Of a DNA stretch of 64,000 nucleotides, positions 8,662 through 17,217 are shown in pieces (the stretch's first letter is position 1; each line of letters opens with the position of its first letter). The DNA is taken from contig NZ_FNPZ01000001.1 of the NCBI RefSeq assembly GCF_900107435.1, forward strand, positions 1,088,960 to 1,152,959. The letters run 5' to 3'. Source of the stretch: Herbiconiux ginsengi. Lineage in GTDB: Bacteria > Actinomycetota > Actinomycetes > Actinomycetales > Microbacteriaceae. The notes under the pieces are model-generated. The model was not told the DNA's origin and searched no databases. It saw only the letters and a list, made by a program, of their open reading frames with translations. The translations under genes were made by a program, and so were the position numbers.

Positions 8662-9461
8662 GATTCTTCGCCGCCGTGCACTCCGAGATCACGAAGCTCC
8701 TCAGCACCCGTCTGTGGTGGGTGCTCGCACTCATCATGGTGGGGTACGTCGCGCTCTGCGCCGGCGGTCTGGCCGCGATCTTCGGGGGCTTCGGCACGAC
8801 GGGGCGCGGCCCCGCCATCCCCGAAGCGCAGCTCCCCCTGTTGATCTTCAGCTTCGCGACCTCGGTGGGCTACGTCTTCCCCGTGCTCCTCGGAGCACTC
8901 GCGGTGACGAGCGAGTTCCGCTTCCAGTCACTCACCCCCACCTTCCTCGCGCAACCGCGACGCACCGTGGTGCTCGGCGGCAAGCTGCTGACGCTCTTCC
9001 TCGCCGGAGCCGCTTACGGCGTGATCGCGCTGATCGCGTCGATCGGGGCCGGCGCCGCCGTGCTCGGGGCCTTCGGTATCGACCCGCTGCTCGGCGAGCC
9101 CGACACCTGGGCGTTCATCGGGCGTTCCGTGCTCGCCATGGCTCTCTGGGCCGCGATCGGGGTGGGTCTCGGCGCGCTCGTGCCGAGCCAGATCGCCGCG
9201 ATCGTGATCGTGCTCGCGTTCACGCAATTCGTCGAGCCGCTCCTGCGGGTCGGAGCGAGCATCACCGACTGGTCGGCTCAAGTGGGGCAGTTCCTGCCGG
9301 GCTCAGCAAGCGACGCCCTGGTCGGCGCCAGCATCTACACCTCGATCTCACCGAGCAGCGTCGCGCTCGACTGGTGGCAGGGTGGGCTCGTGCTCGCGGC
9401 GATCGCGGTCATCGCGACTGTGATCGGGTTCTTCACGAGCTGGCGCCGCGACGTCTCCTGA
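8658..9461 (+). CDS. ABC-2 type transporter permease
   Basis: 267 aa, GTG start at 8658 overlapping the ATPase stop by four bases. Six hydrophobic segments are visible: residues 17-40, 55-75, 102-130, 150-172, 174-190 and 235-260. It starts with the FAAVHSEITKLLSTRLWW segment, typical of ABC-2 permeases in which an amphipathic helix precedes the first membrane span. It forms the membrane half of the exporter with the upstream ATPase. No regulator is adjacent, and nothing in the sequence identifies the exported molecule. Confidence 0.88.
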   Translation: MRFFAAVHSEITKLLSTRLWWVLALIMVGYVALCAGGLAAIFGGFGTTGRGPAIPEAQLPLLIFSFATSVGYVFPVLLGALAVTSEFRFQSLTPTFLAQPRRTVVLGGKLLTLFLAGAAYGVIALIASIGAGAAVLGAFGIDPLLGEPDTWAFIGRSVLAMALWAAIGVGLGALVPSQIAAIVIVLAFTQFVEPLLRVGASITDWSAQVGQFLPGSASDALVGASIYTSISPSSVALDWWQGGLVLAAIAVIATVIGFFTSWRRDVS

Positions 9462-9506
9462 CGCCGGGGAGCATCCGAACAGGCAAGACCGCAACCGGGA
9501 GGTGCC

Positions 9507-10502
9507 ATGGCCAAGGCGATCGTCGTGACCGAGAAGGGGGCGTCGGGGCGCCTGCTGGACATCGACGAGGAGGAGTTCTTCGAGAACACCGGCGGCGAGC
9601 ATCCGGTCGACCTCGACGTGCTCTACTCGAGTCTCAACTTCAAAGACGGACTGGCCCTGCTCGGCCGGCCCGGCGTGATTCGCGAGTGGCCGCTCGTGCC
9701 GGGCATCGACATCGTGGGCCGGGTGACGGCATCCGCGTCGCCCCGTTTCGAAGCCGGCGACCTCGTGGTGCTGAACGGCGACGGCATCGGCGAGCACCGG
9801 AACGGCGGCTTCGCCACCAAGGCCCGCGTGCGGCCGGATGCATTGCTGCACCTGCCGGGCGGGGTCTCCCCCGCACAGGCGGCCGCCATCGGCACGGCGG
9901 GCTTCACGGCGATGCTCGCGGTGTTGGCGCTGCAAGACAACGGAGTGACGCCGGAATCCGGCGAGGTGCTCGTCACGGGCGCGGCGGGCGGGGTCGGATC
10001 GGTCGCGATCGCCCTGCTCGCCGGCCGCGGCTATTCCGTGGTCGCGTCCACCGGCCGCGTCGAGGAACAGGGCGACTACCTCCGCGGACTCGGCGCCGCG
10101 CGCGTCGTCGACCGCGGCGCCCTCGGCGAACCCGGTCGCCCGCTGCAGAGCCAGGCCTGGGCCGGCGCGATCGACTCCGTCGGGAGCCACACGCTCGCGA
10201 ACGTCCTCGCGCAGACGAGCTACGGCGGAACCGTGGTCGCCTGCGGACTCGCCCAGGGCGGCGACCTGCCCGCCACCGTCATGCCGTTCATCCTGCGGTC
10301 CGTCACGCTGACCGGCGCGAACTCGGTCGAGGCTCCACTGGCTCTGCGCCAACGCGCGTGGGCCGATCTCGCGGCCGAACTCGACCTCGCCGTGCTCGAC
10401 AGCATGACGACCACCATCGGTCTGCACGAGGTGCTCGACGCGGCCGAGCGCATCCTGGCCGGTCAGGTACGTGGCCGAACGGCGGTCGACCTCAGTCTCT
10501 GA
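9507..10502 (+). CDS. MDR-superfamily quinone oxidoreductase, AcuI/YhdH-like acryloyl-CoA reductase
   Basis: 331 aa with GGGAGG five bases before ATG 9507. It is a zinc-independent medium-chain dehydrogenase/reductase. Seen: the YhdH/AcuI signature SSLNFKDGLAL near residue 41, LVPGIDIVGRV at about 66, TAGFTAMLAVLAL at about 131 and the NADPH site VTGAAGGVGSVA near 155. AcuI homologues reduce acrylyl-CoA to propionyl-CoA with NADPH and protect cells from acrylate. No DMSP or propionate genes lie nearby, so the physiological substrate is an inference from the family. Cytosolic; 45 nt downstream of the ABC permease and possibly cotranscribed with it. Confidence 0.85.
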   Translation: MAKAIVVTEKGASGRLLDIDEEEFFENTGGEHPVDLDVLYSSLNFKDGLALLGRPGVIREWPLVPGIDIVGRVTASASPRFEAGDLVVLNGDGIGEHRNGGFATKARVRPDALLHLPGGVSPAQAAAIGTAGFTAMLAVLALQDNGVTPESGEVLVTGAAGGVGSVAIALLAGRGYSVVASTGRVEEQGDYLRGLGAARVVDRGALGEPGRPLQSQAWAGAIDSVGSHTLANVLAQTSYGGTVVACGLAQGGDLPATVMPFILRSVTLTGANSVEAPLALRQRAWADLAAELDLAVLDSMTTTIGLHEVLDAAERILAGQVRGRTAVDLSL

Positions 10503-10532
10503 CGCCTCGCTGCTCGCGACCTGGGCTGAGGA

Positions 10533-10907
10533 TCAGTCGATGATCTCGGTGCCCTCGGTGGGCGGCAGCCGCAGCGCGCGGAGGAGTTCGATCGAGTGCG
10601 CGGTGGTGACGATGATGCGTGAGAACTCCTGCTCCTCGAGGTCGATCACGACCGAGGTGCGGGTGCCCTTCACGAGCAGGAAGTCTTTGCCGTCGTGGAA
10701 CTTCCACGTGCCGACGGCCAGCGTGAGCGGGATGGCCGCGCCGGGTGCCCGGATGCCGCGCACCCACACCCAGGGGTCGTCGGTGAGAGCGGCCGAGCGG
10801 ATGTTCTCCAGCGGCACCACGATGTCCGTTCGGCGGAACGAGAGCAGCTTCTCGGCGCGCGTCAATCGGATCTCGAGGCGATCGGTGTGGACGAAGAGAA
10901 CGGCCAT
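10533..10907 (-). CDS. conserved hypothetical protein, PH-like fold
   Basis: 124 aa, AGGA eight bases before ATG 10907. There is no signal peptide or membrane helix. The alternating strands, the WVWVRGIRAPGA turn near residue 46, the WKFHDGKDFLLV segment and a final amphipathic helix (EFSRIIVTTAHSIELLRAL) look like the small bacterial PH-like domain proteins of Actinobacteria, which have no assigned function. It is convergent with the AcuI-like gene. The upstream 92 nt hold an AT-rich TATATAA stretch that could be its promoter, between this gene and the end of hemL. Confidence 0.6.
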   Translation of the reverse strand: MAVLFVHTDRLEIRLTRAEKLLSFRRTDIVVPLENIRSAALTDDPWVWVRGIRAPGAAIPLTLAVGTWKFHDGKDFLLVKGTRTSVVIDLEEQEFSRIIVTTAHSIELLRALRLPPTEGTEIID

Positions 10908-10999
10908 GGTTCTATCCTGCCGTGGCTAGCCTGAAGAACAGCACCATTTCCGCCTGCCCGATATATAACGATTCGGGAATCCGTGCGGATCCCCGCGCC

Positions 11000-12451
11000 T
11001 CAGGCCGGGCGGCGCGCCGTGGCAGCCGCCTCGGCGGCGCGGGGCAGAGCGGCCAGGATGCGGCCGATCGCCTCGTCGTCGTGCGCCGCGGAGACGAACC
11101 AGGCCTCGTAGACCGAGGGCGGCAACGAGACACCGGCGTCGAGCATCGCGTGGAAGAACGGACCGTAGCGGAACGCCTCCTGCGCTTGCACCTCGGCGTA
11201 GTTCCGCGGCGCGCGCGACGACCCGAAGGTGAAGCTGAAGAGGTTTCCGGCACGTTGCACGCTGTGTGCGACACCTGCTCCGCCGAGCGCGTCGGAGACG
11301 GCGGAGGAGATCGTGGCCGCCGTGGCGTCGAGCGCGGCGTAGACGCCGGCATCCGCGAGTCGCAGGGTCGTCAGCCCGGCGGCGACGGCGATCGGATTGC
11401 CCGAGAGCGTGCCCGCCTGGTACACCGGGCCGAGGGGAGCCAGCGTGTCCATCACGTCGGCTCGCCCGCCGAGCGCGGCCAGGGGCATCCCACCGCCCAC
11501 GACCTTGCCGAAGGTGACCAGGTCGGGCAGGTAGGCGGGCACGTCGACCGGGCCGGGCGCATCCAGGTGCAGCTCGGCGACGGGGCTGCCGGAGTTCTCG
11601 AGCCCCCACCAGCCGGCCGGGCCCACGCGGAAGCCGGTGAGCACCTCGTCGACGACGAGCAACGATCCGTGGGCGTGGGCGATGTCGGCGAGCGCGGCGT
11701 TGAAGCCGGCACCGGGCGGCACCACGCCCATGTTCGCGGGCGCTGCCTCCACGATGATCGCGGCGATGTCGTTCCCGCGCTCGGCGAAGACCTTCCGCAC
11801 CGCTCCCAGATCGTTGTAGGGCAGCACGATCGTGAGTGCGGCGGTGGCGGCGGGAACGCCGGCGGAGGCGGGGAGGGCCAGGGTCGCGAGACCCGATCCG
11901 GCCTCGGCGAGCAGCGAGTCGGAGTGGCCGTGGTAGTGGCCGGCGAACTTGATCAGCAGGTCGCGGCCGGTGAATCCGCGAGCGAGCCGGATGGCGGTCA
12001 TGGTCGCCTCGGTGCCGGTGGAGACCAGCCGCACCTTCTCGACCGGATGCACGCCACCGGCCACGACGCGAGCGCGCACGAGCTCGGCGAGGTCGGTCTC
12101 GGCCGGGGTGGTGGCGCCGAAGGAGAGGCCGCGGGAGGCGGCATCCTGAACCGCCGCGACGACCTCCGGATGCGCGTGCCCGAGAATGGCCGGACCCCAC
12201 GAGCTCACCAGGTCGACGTACTCGGTGCCCTCGGAATCGGTGACGTACGGCCCCTGGGCCGAGACGAGGAACCGCGGGGTTCCGCCGACCGAGCGGAAGG
12301 CCCGCACCGGCGAGTTGACGCCGCCCGGGATCGAGCGCTGGGCGCGCGCGAACTGCTCGGCGTTGCCGGCACGGCTCGCGACCGCGGTGGTGGGCTCGGT
12401 CTCGTCGCGCTCGGACGACAGCGCCGCCCTGACGTCGCTCTCGGCGCTCAT
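11000..12451 (-). CDS. hemL: glutamate-1-semialdehyde 2,1-aminomutase
   Basis: 483 aa. It converts glutamate-1-semialdehyde to 5-aminolevulinate, the second C5-pathway step. The PLP lysine is in the [16 protein letters not shown] block (Lys at about 316), the aspartate/VDEVLTGFR region that holds the PLP ring nitrogen lies upstream, and the N-terminal [13 protein letters not shown] block is diagnostic for HemL against other class III aminotransferases. The start ATG at 12451 shares one base with the hemB stop (TGATG), so translation is coupled. The N-terminal extension before the conserved block is about 40 residues, somewhat longer than usual. Second gene of a hemB-hemL operon. Cytosolic. 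Confidence 0.96.
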   Translation of the reverse strand: MSAESDVRAALSSERDETEPTTAVASRAGNAEQFARAQRSIPGGVNSPVRAFRSVGGTPRFLVSAQGPYVTDSEGTEYVDLVSSWGPAILGHAHPEVVAAVQDAASRGLSFGATTPAETDLAELVRARVVAGGVHPVEKVRLVSTGTEATMTAIRLARGFTGRDLLIKFAGHYHGHSDSLLAEAGSGLATLALPASAGVPAATAALTIVLPYNDLGAVRKVFAERGNDIAAIIVEAAPANMGVVPPGAGFNAALADIAHAHGSLLVVDEVLTGFRVGPAGWWGLENSGSPVAELHLDAPGPVDVPAYLPDLVTFGKVVGGGMPLAALGGRADVMDTLAPLGPVYQAGTLSGNPIAVAAGLTTLRLADAGVYAALDATAATISSAVSDALGGAGVAHSVQRAGNLFSFTFGSSRAPRNYAEVQAQEAFRYGPFFHAMLDAGVSLPPSVYEAWFVSAAHDDEAIGRILAALPRAAEAAATARRPA

Positions 12452-13446
12452 CACAGTCCCTTCAGCGAGCGGGCGACCTCGACCGCCCAGTAGGTGAGCA
12501 CGACGTCGGCTCCGGCACGGCGGATGCTCGTCAGCGTCTCGAGGATGGCGCGCTCCCGGTCGATCCAGCCGTTCGCCGCGGCCGCCTCGATCATCGCGTA
12601 CTCGCCCGACACCTGGTAGGCCCAGACCGGCACCGGAACGGCCGCCGACACGTCGGCCAGCAGGTCGAGGTAGCTCATCGCAGGCTTCACCATCACGATG
12701 TCGGCGCCCTCGGCCACGTCGAGCAGCGCCTCGCGGAGGCCCTCGCGCCGGTTCGCGGGGTCGAGTTGGTAGGTCTTGCGGTCGCCGCGCAGCGTCGATC
12801 CGACCGCCTCGCGGAACGGCCCGTAGAAGGCGGAGGCGTATTTCGCGGCGTAGGCGAGCACCGCCACCTGCTCGAAGCCCTCGGCGTCGAGAGCGGCGCG
12901 CACGGCGGCGACCTGGCCGTCCATCATGCCGGAGAGACCGAGCAGTTGCGAGCCCGCCCGTGCCTGTTCGACGGCCATGTCGCGGTAGCGCTCGAGGGTG
13001 GCGTCGTTGTCGATGGAACCGTCGGGCGCGAGTACTCCGCAGTGGCCGTGGTCGGTGAACTCGTCGAGGCACAAGTCGGTCTGCACCACGAGGGCGTCGC
13101 CCGCCTCCGCCATCGCGACGCGGGTCGCGGCGTTCAGCACGCCGTCGGGATCGGTCGCCCCGCTGCCGACGGCGTCTTTCGCCGAGTCGGCCGGAACGCC
13201 GAACAGCATCACGCCGCCGAGTCCGGCTTCGGCCGCCTCGGTGACGGCCACCCGCAGGCTGTCGAAGGTGTGCTGCAGCACGCCGGGCATCGACTGCAGC
13301 GGCACGGGCTCCACGATGTCGTCGCGCACGAAGAGCGGCAGCACGAGCTGCGCCGGGTCGATGCGGGTCTCGGCGACGAGCCGGCGGAGGGCCGGAGTCG
13401 CCCGCAGCCGGCGGGGTCGAACCTCGGGGAAGGAGCCAGAGTTCAT
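12451..13446 (-). CDS. hemB: delta-aminolevulinic acid dehydratase (porphobilinogen synthase)
   Basis: 331 aa. It condenses two 5-aminolevulinate molecules to porphobilinogen. The two Schiff-base lysines are seen in [10 protein letters not shown] (Lys202) and [10 protein letters not shown] (Lys254). The metal loop reads [14 protein letters not shown] (Cys126, Asp128, Cys136), a Cys/Asp/Cys variant between the three-Cys zinc type and the Cys-free magnesium type. The leaderless promoter is visible: TAAGCT on the minus strand six bases before ATG 13446. First gene of the hemB-hemL unit, with a one-base overlap to hemL. Confidence 0.97.
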   Translation of the reverse strand: MNSGSFPEVRPRRLRATPALRRLVAETRIDPAQLVLPLFVRDDIVEPVPLQSMPGVLQHTFDSLRVAVTEAAEAGLGGVMLFGVPADSAKDAVGSGATDPDGVLNAATRVAMAEAGDALVVQTDLCLDEFTDHGHCGVLAPDGSIDNDATLERYRDMAVEQARAGSQLLGLSGMMDGQVAAVRAALDAEGFEQVAVLAYAAKYASAFYGPFREAVGSTLRGDRKTYQLDPANRREGLREALLDVAEGADIVMVKPAMSYLDLLADVSAAVPVPVWAYQVSGEYAMIEAAAANGWIDRERAILETLTSIRRAGADVVLTYWAVEVARSLKGL

Positions 13447-13452
13447 GGTTTC

Positions 13453-13458
13453 AGCTTA
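13453..13458 (-). promoter_or_regulatory. -10 box of a leaderless promoter (hemB)
   Basis: TAAGCT on the minus strand, six bases before the hemB ATG. Confidence 0.5.
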
Positions 13459-13491
13459 GATCGCCGTGCATGTGCGTCGGCCGGACGGCTC

Positions 13492-13555
13492 GACGACCGC
13501 CGGTTGAGACCACCGCGCGTTACGACTACCGACGGTTGCGACTACCGCCGGTTGC
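13492..13555. repeat. degenerate 16-bp tandem repeats
   Basis: Two adjacent 16-mers, GACTACCGACGGTTGC and GACTACCGCCGGTTGC (13524-13555), and a diverged copy GACGACCGCCGGTTGA at 13492-13507. The last copy covers the stop codon and final codons of the minus-strand MFS gene. Confidence 0.6.
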
Positions 13556-14792
13556 GATGGGCCAGACGCAGCTGCGCCACCAGTCCCACGATCGCGGCCA
13601 CGAGGATCGCGACGCCGTAGAGCAGCACCGCGCCGAGCAATCCGAGCGGGGCGATCAACTGACCGGCGATGATCGTCGGCACACCGAAGGCGAGGTATGC
13701 CACGAGGAAGACGCCGGCGAAGAGCTCGGCGCGCGATTCGGGCGAAGCCAGGGGTGCGAGCGCCCGGAGGGTGCCGGAGAACGAGGCACCGAACCCGACG
13801 CCGCCGATGACGCCGCCCACGATGAGCAACGGCAGCACACCGGCTACGACCCCGAGCACGATCACCCCGGTTCCGAGCAGCACGGCGGCCATTCCGGAGA
13901 CGACCGCCCGCCGCGCCGCGAAGCGGCCGAGCAGGAGGGCCGCGACCGCGGCGGCGGCCGGTTCGACGAAGGTGGTGACGCCGTTCAGTGCGCCGCTGTC
14001 GATGTGGAAGACGTCGCGGATGATCGACGGGACGAGCCCCATGAACAGGCCCGCGAGCATCCAGGACGCCAGTTGCACGGGCACACTCGCGGCGAATTCG
14101 ACGCGCGCGGCCCGGGGGATGGAGATGCGCGGGATGAGCGAACGCACGGCACCCGGACGCCCCGGGTTGGTCTCCTGCGAGAACACGACCACGAGGAGCG
14201 CGAGCACCATGATCACGGCGAGCGCCCCGAACACGATGGCCGCGGGAGCGAGGGTGAACTGCACCGCGAAACCTGTGATCAACGCCCCCAGTGCGAGCCC
14301 GCCGGCCGGTGCGACGCTGCCGACTATCGCTCCGAACCGGCGGAAGCGTTCGGGTGCGAGTTCGACCACCGCGGCCGTGAAGGCGCTCGTCGCGATGCCC
14401 GTGGCGAGCCCCTGCACGGCTCTGGCGAGGATGACCCAGCCCACGTCGGGAGCGAACACGAAGAGCACCATGGCCGCAGTCTCCAGGGCGAGCGCACCGA
14501 TCAGCACCGGACGCCGGCCGATGTGGTCGGAGAGCGACCCGCCCACCAGGAGCGCGGCGAGGAGGGCGATCGCGTAGATCGCGAAGGCGATCGTGAGCTC
14601 CCACGCCGGGAAGGCCCATTGCTCCTCGAGCAGGAGGAACAGCGGAGTCGGGGCTCCCGCCGCGAGGTAGAGGGCGGCGAAACCGATCGCCGTGCCGATG
14701 AAGGCCGTCGTGGGTGACAGGTGGAAGGATGCGCGGCGCCGGCCCGGCGTGACCACGGCTACGGCGGCGGTCGATTCCTCGAGAACGGACAT
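13542..14792 (-). CDS. MFS transporter (drug or sugar efflux type), TetR-controlled
   Basis: 416 aa from ATG 14792, chosen for the AGGAG about eight bases upstream; an ATG 48 bases further up lies in the operator region. Twelve hydrophobic segments are visible. The loop 2-3 motif GGSLSDHIGRRPVL, the MFS motif A, is intact near residue 62. It is a proton-driven exporter of unknown substrate. The divergent TetR gene and the shared inverted repeat in the 96-bp gap make substrate-induced derepression the likely control. Its 3' end runs into a short tandem repeat, which supplies its last codons. Confidence 0.85.
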   Translation of the reverse strand: MSVLEESTAAVAVVTPGRRRASFHLSPTTAFIGTAIGFAALYLAAGAPTPLFLLLEEQWAFPAWELTIAFAIYAIALLAALLVGGSLSDHIGRRPVLIGALALETAAMVLFVFAPDVGWVILARAVQGLATGIATSAFTAAVVELAPERFRRFGAIVGSVAPAGGLALGALITGFAVQFTLAPAAIVFGALAVIMVLALLVVVFSQETNPGRPGAVRSLIPRISIPRAARVEFAASVPVQLASWMLAGLFMGLVPSIIRDVFHIDSGALNGVTTFVEPAAAAVAALLLGRFAARRAVVSGMAAVLLGTGVIVLGVVAGVLPLLIVGGVIGGVGFGASFSGTLRALAPLASPESRAELFAGVFLVAYLAFGVPTIIAGQLIAPLGLLGAVLLYGVAILVAAIVGLVAQLRLAHRNRR

Positions 14793-14806
14793 CTCGTGAC
14801 TCCTGA

Positions 14807-14882
14807 TTCTTAACGCAATTCTTTTTGCTTTATGCACCATAATCGCGATGAGCGCTTAATGCAACTCCAATTGCGTTAGAAT
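14807..14882. promoter_or_regulatory. paired inverted-repeat operator between MFS and TetR genes
   Basis: TAACGCAATT (14811-14820) and its exact inverse AATTGCGTTA (14869-14878) face each other across 48 bp. With flanks the arms match over 14-15 bases (ATTCTTAACGCAATT against AATTGCGTTAGAAT), with one missing base. Arm 2 overlaps the TetR -10 box; arm 1 lies just upstream of the MFS ribosome-binding site. This is the expected layout for a TetR repressor acting on both genes. Confidence 0.65.
14877..14882 (+). promoter_or_regulatory. -10 box of a leaderless promoter (TetR gene)
   Basis: TAGAAT, six bases before ATG 14889, partly inside operator arm 2. Confidence 0.6.
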
Positions 14883-14888
14883 GCTTCC

Positions 14889-15437
14889 ATGGAGACCAAA
14901 ACAGCGCCTGCCAAGCGCACAGGTGGCCGTAGCGCACTGGTCTTGGGCGCGGTGAAGCGGGCAACAGAAGAGCTCATCGAAGAGAAGGGCCAGGAACGGC
15001 TCACCGTGCCGATGATCGCGGAACGCGCCAGCGTGAATCCCACCAGCATCTATCGGCGCTGGGGCGATCTGCCCTCGCTCATCAACGACATCGCGACCTA
15101 CCGGCTCGACCCGGCGCGCCCATTGCCCGAGAGCGGCACCCTGCGCGGCGACCTCGCCGGATGGGCGCAGGAGATCGTGGCGCACTACCGCAATCCGGTC
15201 AACGCGGCCCTCTTGCGCGGCGGAGCCGCCGTCGCCGGCGACCGGGAGTCGGACTGCCTGCGCAACCGGAGGGCGGAGGCGACGATGTTCGTCGAACGCC
15301 ACCCGGAGTCGGAGTTGTCGGCTGACCGGGTGATCGACCACCTGGTGGCGCCCATCGTCTACCGCGCGATCTTCTTGCCCTGGACCCTGGACGACGACAC
15401 CGCAAACCGTCTCGTGACAGAGCTCTTCGCATCCTGA
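14889..15437 (+). CDS. TetR/AcrR-family transcriptional regulator
   Basis: 182 aa. The N-terminal helix-turn-helix (about residues 17-62) shows the TetR pattern LTVPMIAERASVNPTSIYRRW. The C-terminal ligand-binding domain (70-180) is all-helical, of the TetR_C type seen in efflux regulators. It is divergent from the MFS exporter, with an inverted-repeat operator in the gap, so it most likely represses both genes until an inducer binds. A leaderless promoter TAGAAT-N6-ATG overlaps one operator arm, giving direct autorepression. The inducer is unknown. Confidence 0.88.
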   Translation: METKTAPAKRTGGRSALVLGAVKRATEELIEEKGQERLTVPMIAERASVNPTSIYRRWGDLPSLINDIATYRLDPARPLPESGTLRGDLAGWAQEIVAHYRNPVNAALLRGGAAVAGDRESDCLRNRRAEATMFVERHPESELSADRVIDHLVAPIVYRAIFLPWTLDDDTANRLVTELFAS

Positions 15438-15481
15438 GCACGATCACCGGGCACCAAACGCACGGCGGGCGCTCCGGCATC

Positions 15482-15712
15482 GTGCTCGGCATCGCGGCGA
15501 TCATCGCCGACATCGCAGTGAACTGGACCGTCTTCGTCATGGTCGGCGGACTCTCGTTGTTCAGGGTCATCAGTCAGAGCCTGTTCGCAGTGCTCATCCT
15601 TGTCACGGCTCGCCCCCTATGGAAATGGTTCGGTCGATCTTCGACACGAGAACGCGGCAACGTGAGCCGAGCCGAGTTGTCTCAGGGCTTCATCACCTCG
15701 GCAGAAGACTAG
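15482..15712 (+). CDS. small hypothetical membrane protein
   Basis: 76 aa from GTG 15482, 44 nt after the TetR stop. Two hydrophobic stretches (about residues 1-24 and 27-45) with a charged, polar C-terminus (WFGRSSTRERGNVSRAEL) suggest a two-helix membrane protein. Third codon positions are GC-rich over the first two thirds, as in neighbouring real genes. No family is recognised and no good ribosome-binding site is visible; the frame is open further upstream without an ATG. It may be expressed with the TetR gene. Moderate confidence that it is a gene. Confidence 0.45.
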   Translation: MLGIAAIIADIAVNWTVFVMVGGLSLFRVISQSLFAVLILVTARPLWKWFGRSSTRERGNVSRAELSQGFITSAED

Positions 15713-15723
15713 AACATATGTTC
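15712..15723. promoter_or_regulatory. SOS box (LexA operator) upstream of alkB
   Basis: GAACATATGTTC, a perfect GAAC-N4-GTTC palindrome matching the Gram-positive LexA consensus, with A-rich and TCGA flanks. It ends 22 bases before the alkB start and lies just upstream of the -10 TAGCCT, where LexA would block the promoter. Confidence 0.75.
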
Positions 15724-15732
15724 GAATGTCGC

Positions 15733-15738
15733 TAGCCT
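15733..15738 (+). promoter_or_regulatory. -10 box of a leaderless promoter (alkB)
   Basis: TAGCCT, seven bases before ATG 15746. Confidence 0.5.
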
Positions 15739-15745
15739 GGTCGAC

Positions 15746-16378
15746 ATGAACCTCGACTTCCAGACCTCGCTCTTCGACGACATCGATGCCGACCCCGAAC
15801 TCGACGAACTGTTCGGCACGGTGGAGCGCACCCAGCTCGCCGAGGGCGCCTGGGTCGACCTGCGGCCGGGCTGGATCCGCAACTCCGACGCCTTGTTCGA
15901 GCGCCTCGCGGTCGACGTGCCGTGGCACGCCGACCAGCGCGAGATGTACGACAAGATCGTGGCCGTGCCACGCCTGGTGTCACACTTCGGCGAGGGTTCG
16001 CTCTACCCCGATCCGGTGCTCAGTCGCGCGCAGCGGGCTCTCAACGACTACTACGGCCGCCCACCGGGCCAGGTGTTCGCCACCGCCGGTCTGTGCTTCT
16101 ACCGCACGGGCGACGACAGCGTCGCCTGGCACGGCGACCGGGTCGGTCGCACGATCGACCGCGACACCATGGTGGCGATCGTCTCCGTCGGGGCGGCCCG
16201 CACGCTCTCGCTCCGGCCGAAGGGCGGTGGAGAGACCCTGCGATTTCCCGTCGGCCACGGCGACCTCGTGGTGATGGGCGGCAGCTGCCAGCGCACCCAT
16301 GAGCACGCGATCCTCAAGACGAAGCAGGCGGTCGGCCCGCGTATCAGCGTGCAGTTCCGCCCGGTGTGGCCGAGATGA
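15746..16378 (+). CDS. alkB: alpha-ketoglutarate-dependent DNA dioxygenase AlkB
   Basis: 210 aa Fe(II)/2-oxoglutarate dioxygenase that removes alkyl groups from 1-methyladenine and 3-methylcytosine by oxidative demethylation. The iron ligands are seen as WHGDRVG (His129, Asp131) and THEHAILK (His187). The 2-oxoglutarate arginines are in RISVQFR (Arg199, Arg205), and the FYRTGDDSVAWHGD block is the nucleotide-recognition lid region. Its promoter carries a perfect LexA-type palindrome, so damage-inducible expression is predicted; in E. coli alkB is under Ada rather than LexA. Cytosolic and apparently monocistronic. Confidence 0.92.
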   Translation: MNLDFQTSLFDDIDADPELDELFGTVERTQLAEGAWVDLRPGWIRNSDALFERLAVDVPWHADQREMYDKIVAVPRLVSHFGEGSLYPDPVLSRAQRALNDYYGRPPGQVFATAGLCFYRTGDDSVAWHGDRVGRTIDRDTMVAIVSVGAARTLSLRPKGGGETLRFPVGHGDLVVMGGSCQRTHEHAILKTKQAVGPRISVQFRPVWPR

Positions 16379-16422
16379 GCCGTCACCCCCGCGGGCCTTA
16401 CCGCGTCGGGCGGATAGCGAGC

Positions 16423-17217
16423 CTAGTCGCCCGCCTCCGCGGCGCGGCGGGCGTTGGCCACTTCGATCACCGAGTTGATCAGGGACTCCGCCGAGCGACC
16501 TTTCGCGATCACGTCGACGCGCAGACCGTAGGCGCGCGCGTCTTCTGCCGTGCGCGGTCCGATCGCCGCTACGAGAGTCGACTCGGGGATGGGCCCGAGC
16601 TGCAGTTGAACCTGTTCGGCCACCGATCCGGAGGTCACGAACACGGCGTCGATCGCGCCGTCGGCGATGTCGGCGCGGATCTGCGGATCGACCTCGACTC
16701 CGATGGTGCGGTAGGCAACGACGGATTCGACGGTGTGGCCGCGCGCGATCAGGCCCTCGGTGAGCACGGGCTTCGCGATGTCGCTGCGCAGCGTCAGCAC
16801 CCGCAGCTCCGGGCCGAATTGCTCGAAGCGCTTCAGTTCACGCAGCAGGCCCTTCGCCGAGTTGTCTTCGGGCGGAACAAGATCGACCTTGTACCCGGCC
16901 GCCATCAAGGCGGCCGCGGTGGTCTCGCCGACCGCGGCGATGTGGGTCGAGGAGGGCACGGTGGCCTGATGCGCCGTCAGCACGTCGACGGTGGTGGCGC
17001 TGGTCATGGTGAGCCAGTCGAACGAGCCGGCGGCCAGGGCCTTCAGCGCTCGCTCGAGGGTCTCGGCGTCTTCGGTGGGGGCGAAGTTGATCATCGGTGC
17101 GACGATCGGTTTCGCGCCGACGGCGCGCAGATCGGCCGCGACACCGTGACCCCACGGTCCACCGCGGGGAACCAGGATGCGCCAGCCACCGAGCGGGCGC
17201 TGCGACCAGGCGGTCAT
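16423..17217 (-). CDS. hemD: uroporphyrinogen-III synthase
   Basis: 264 aa from ATG 17217, which overlaps the hemC stop by four bases (ATGA). It closes hydroxymethylbilane with inversion of ring D. HemD sequences are weakly conserved. The two-domain HUPs-like layout is visible, with FDWLTMTSATTVDVL in domain 1 and IDAVFVTSGSVAEQV plus LVAAIGPRTAEDA in domain 2, as is the position directly behind hemC. Last gene of the chdC-cpfC-hemC-hemD run on the minus strand. Cytosolic. Confidence 0.92.
   Translation of the reverse strand: MTAWSQRPLGGWRILVPRGGPWGHGVAADLRAVGAKPIVAPMINFAPTEDAETLERALKALAAGSFDWLTMTSATTVDVLTAHQATVPSSTHIAAVGETTAAALMAAGYKVDLVPPEDNSAKGLLRELKRFEQFGPELRVLTLRSDIAKPVLTEGLIARGHTVESVVAYRTIGVEVDPQIRADIADGAIDAVFVTSGSVAEQVQLQLGPIPESTLVAAIGPRTAEDARAYGLRVDVIAKGRSAESLINSVIEVANARRAAEAGD

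Noticed and set aside
10957-10977. CCCGA/TCGGG dyad around TATATAA upstream of the PH-like gene
   Set aside because: Five-base arms are expected by chance in GC-rich DNA; kept only as a possible AT-rich promoter region.
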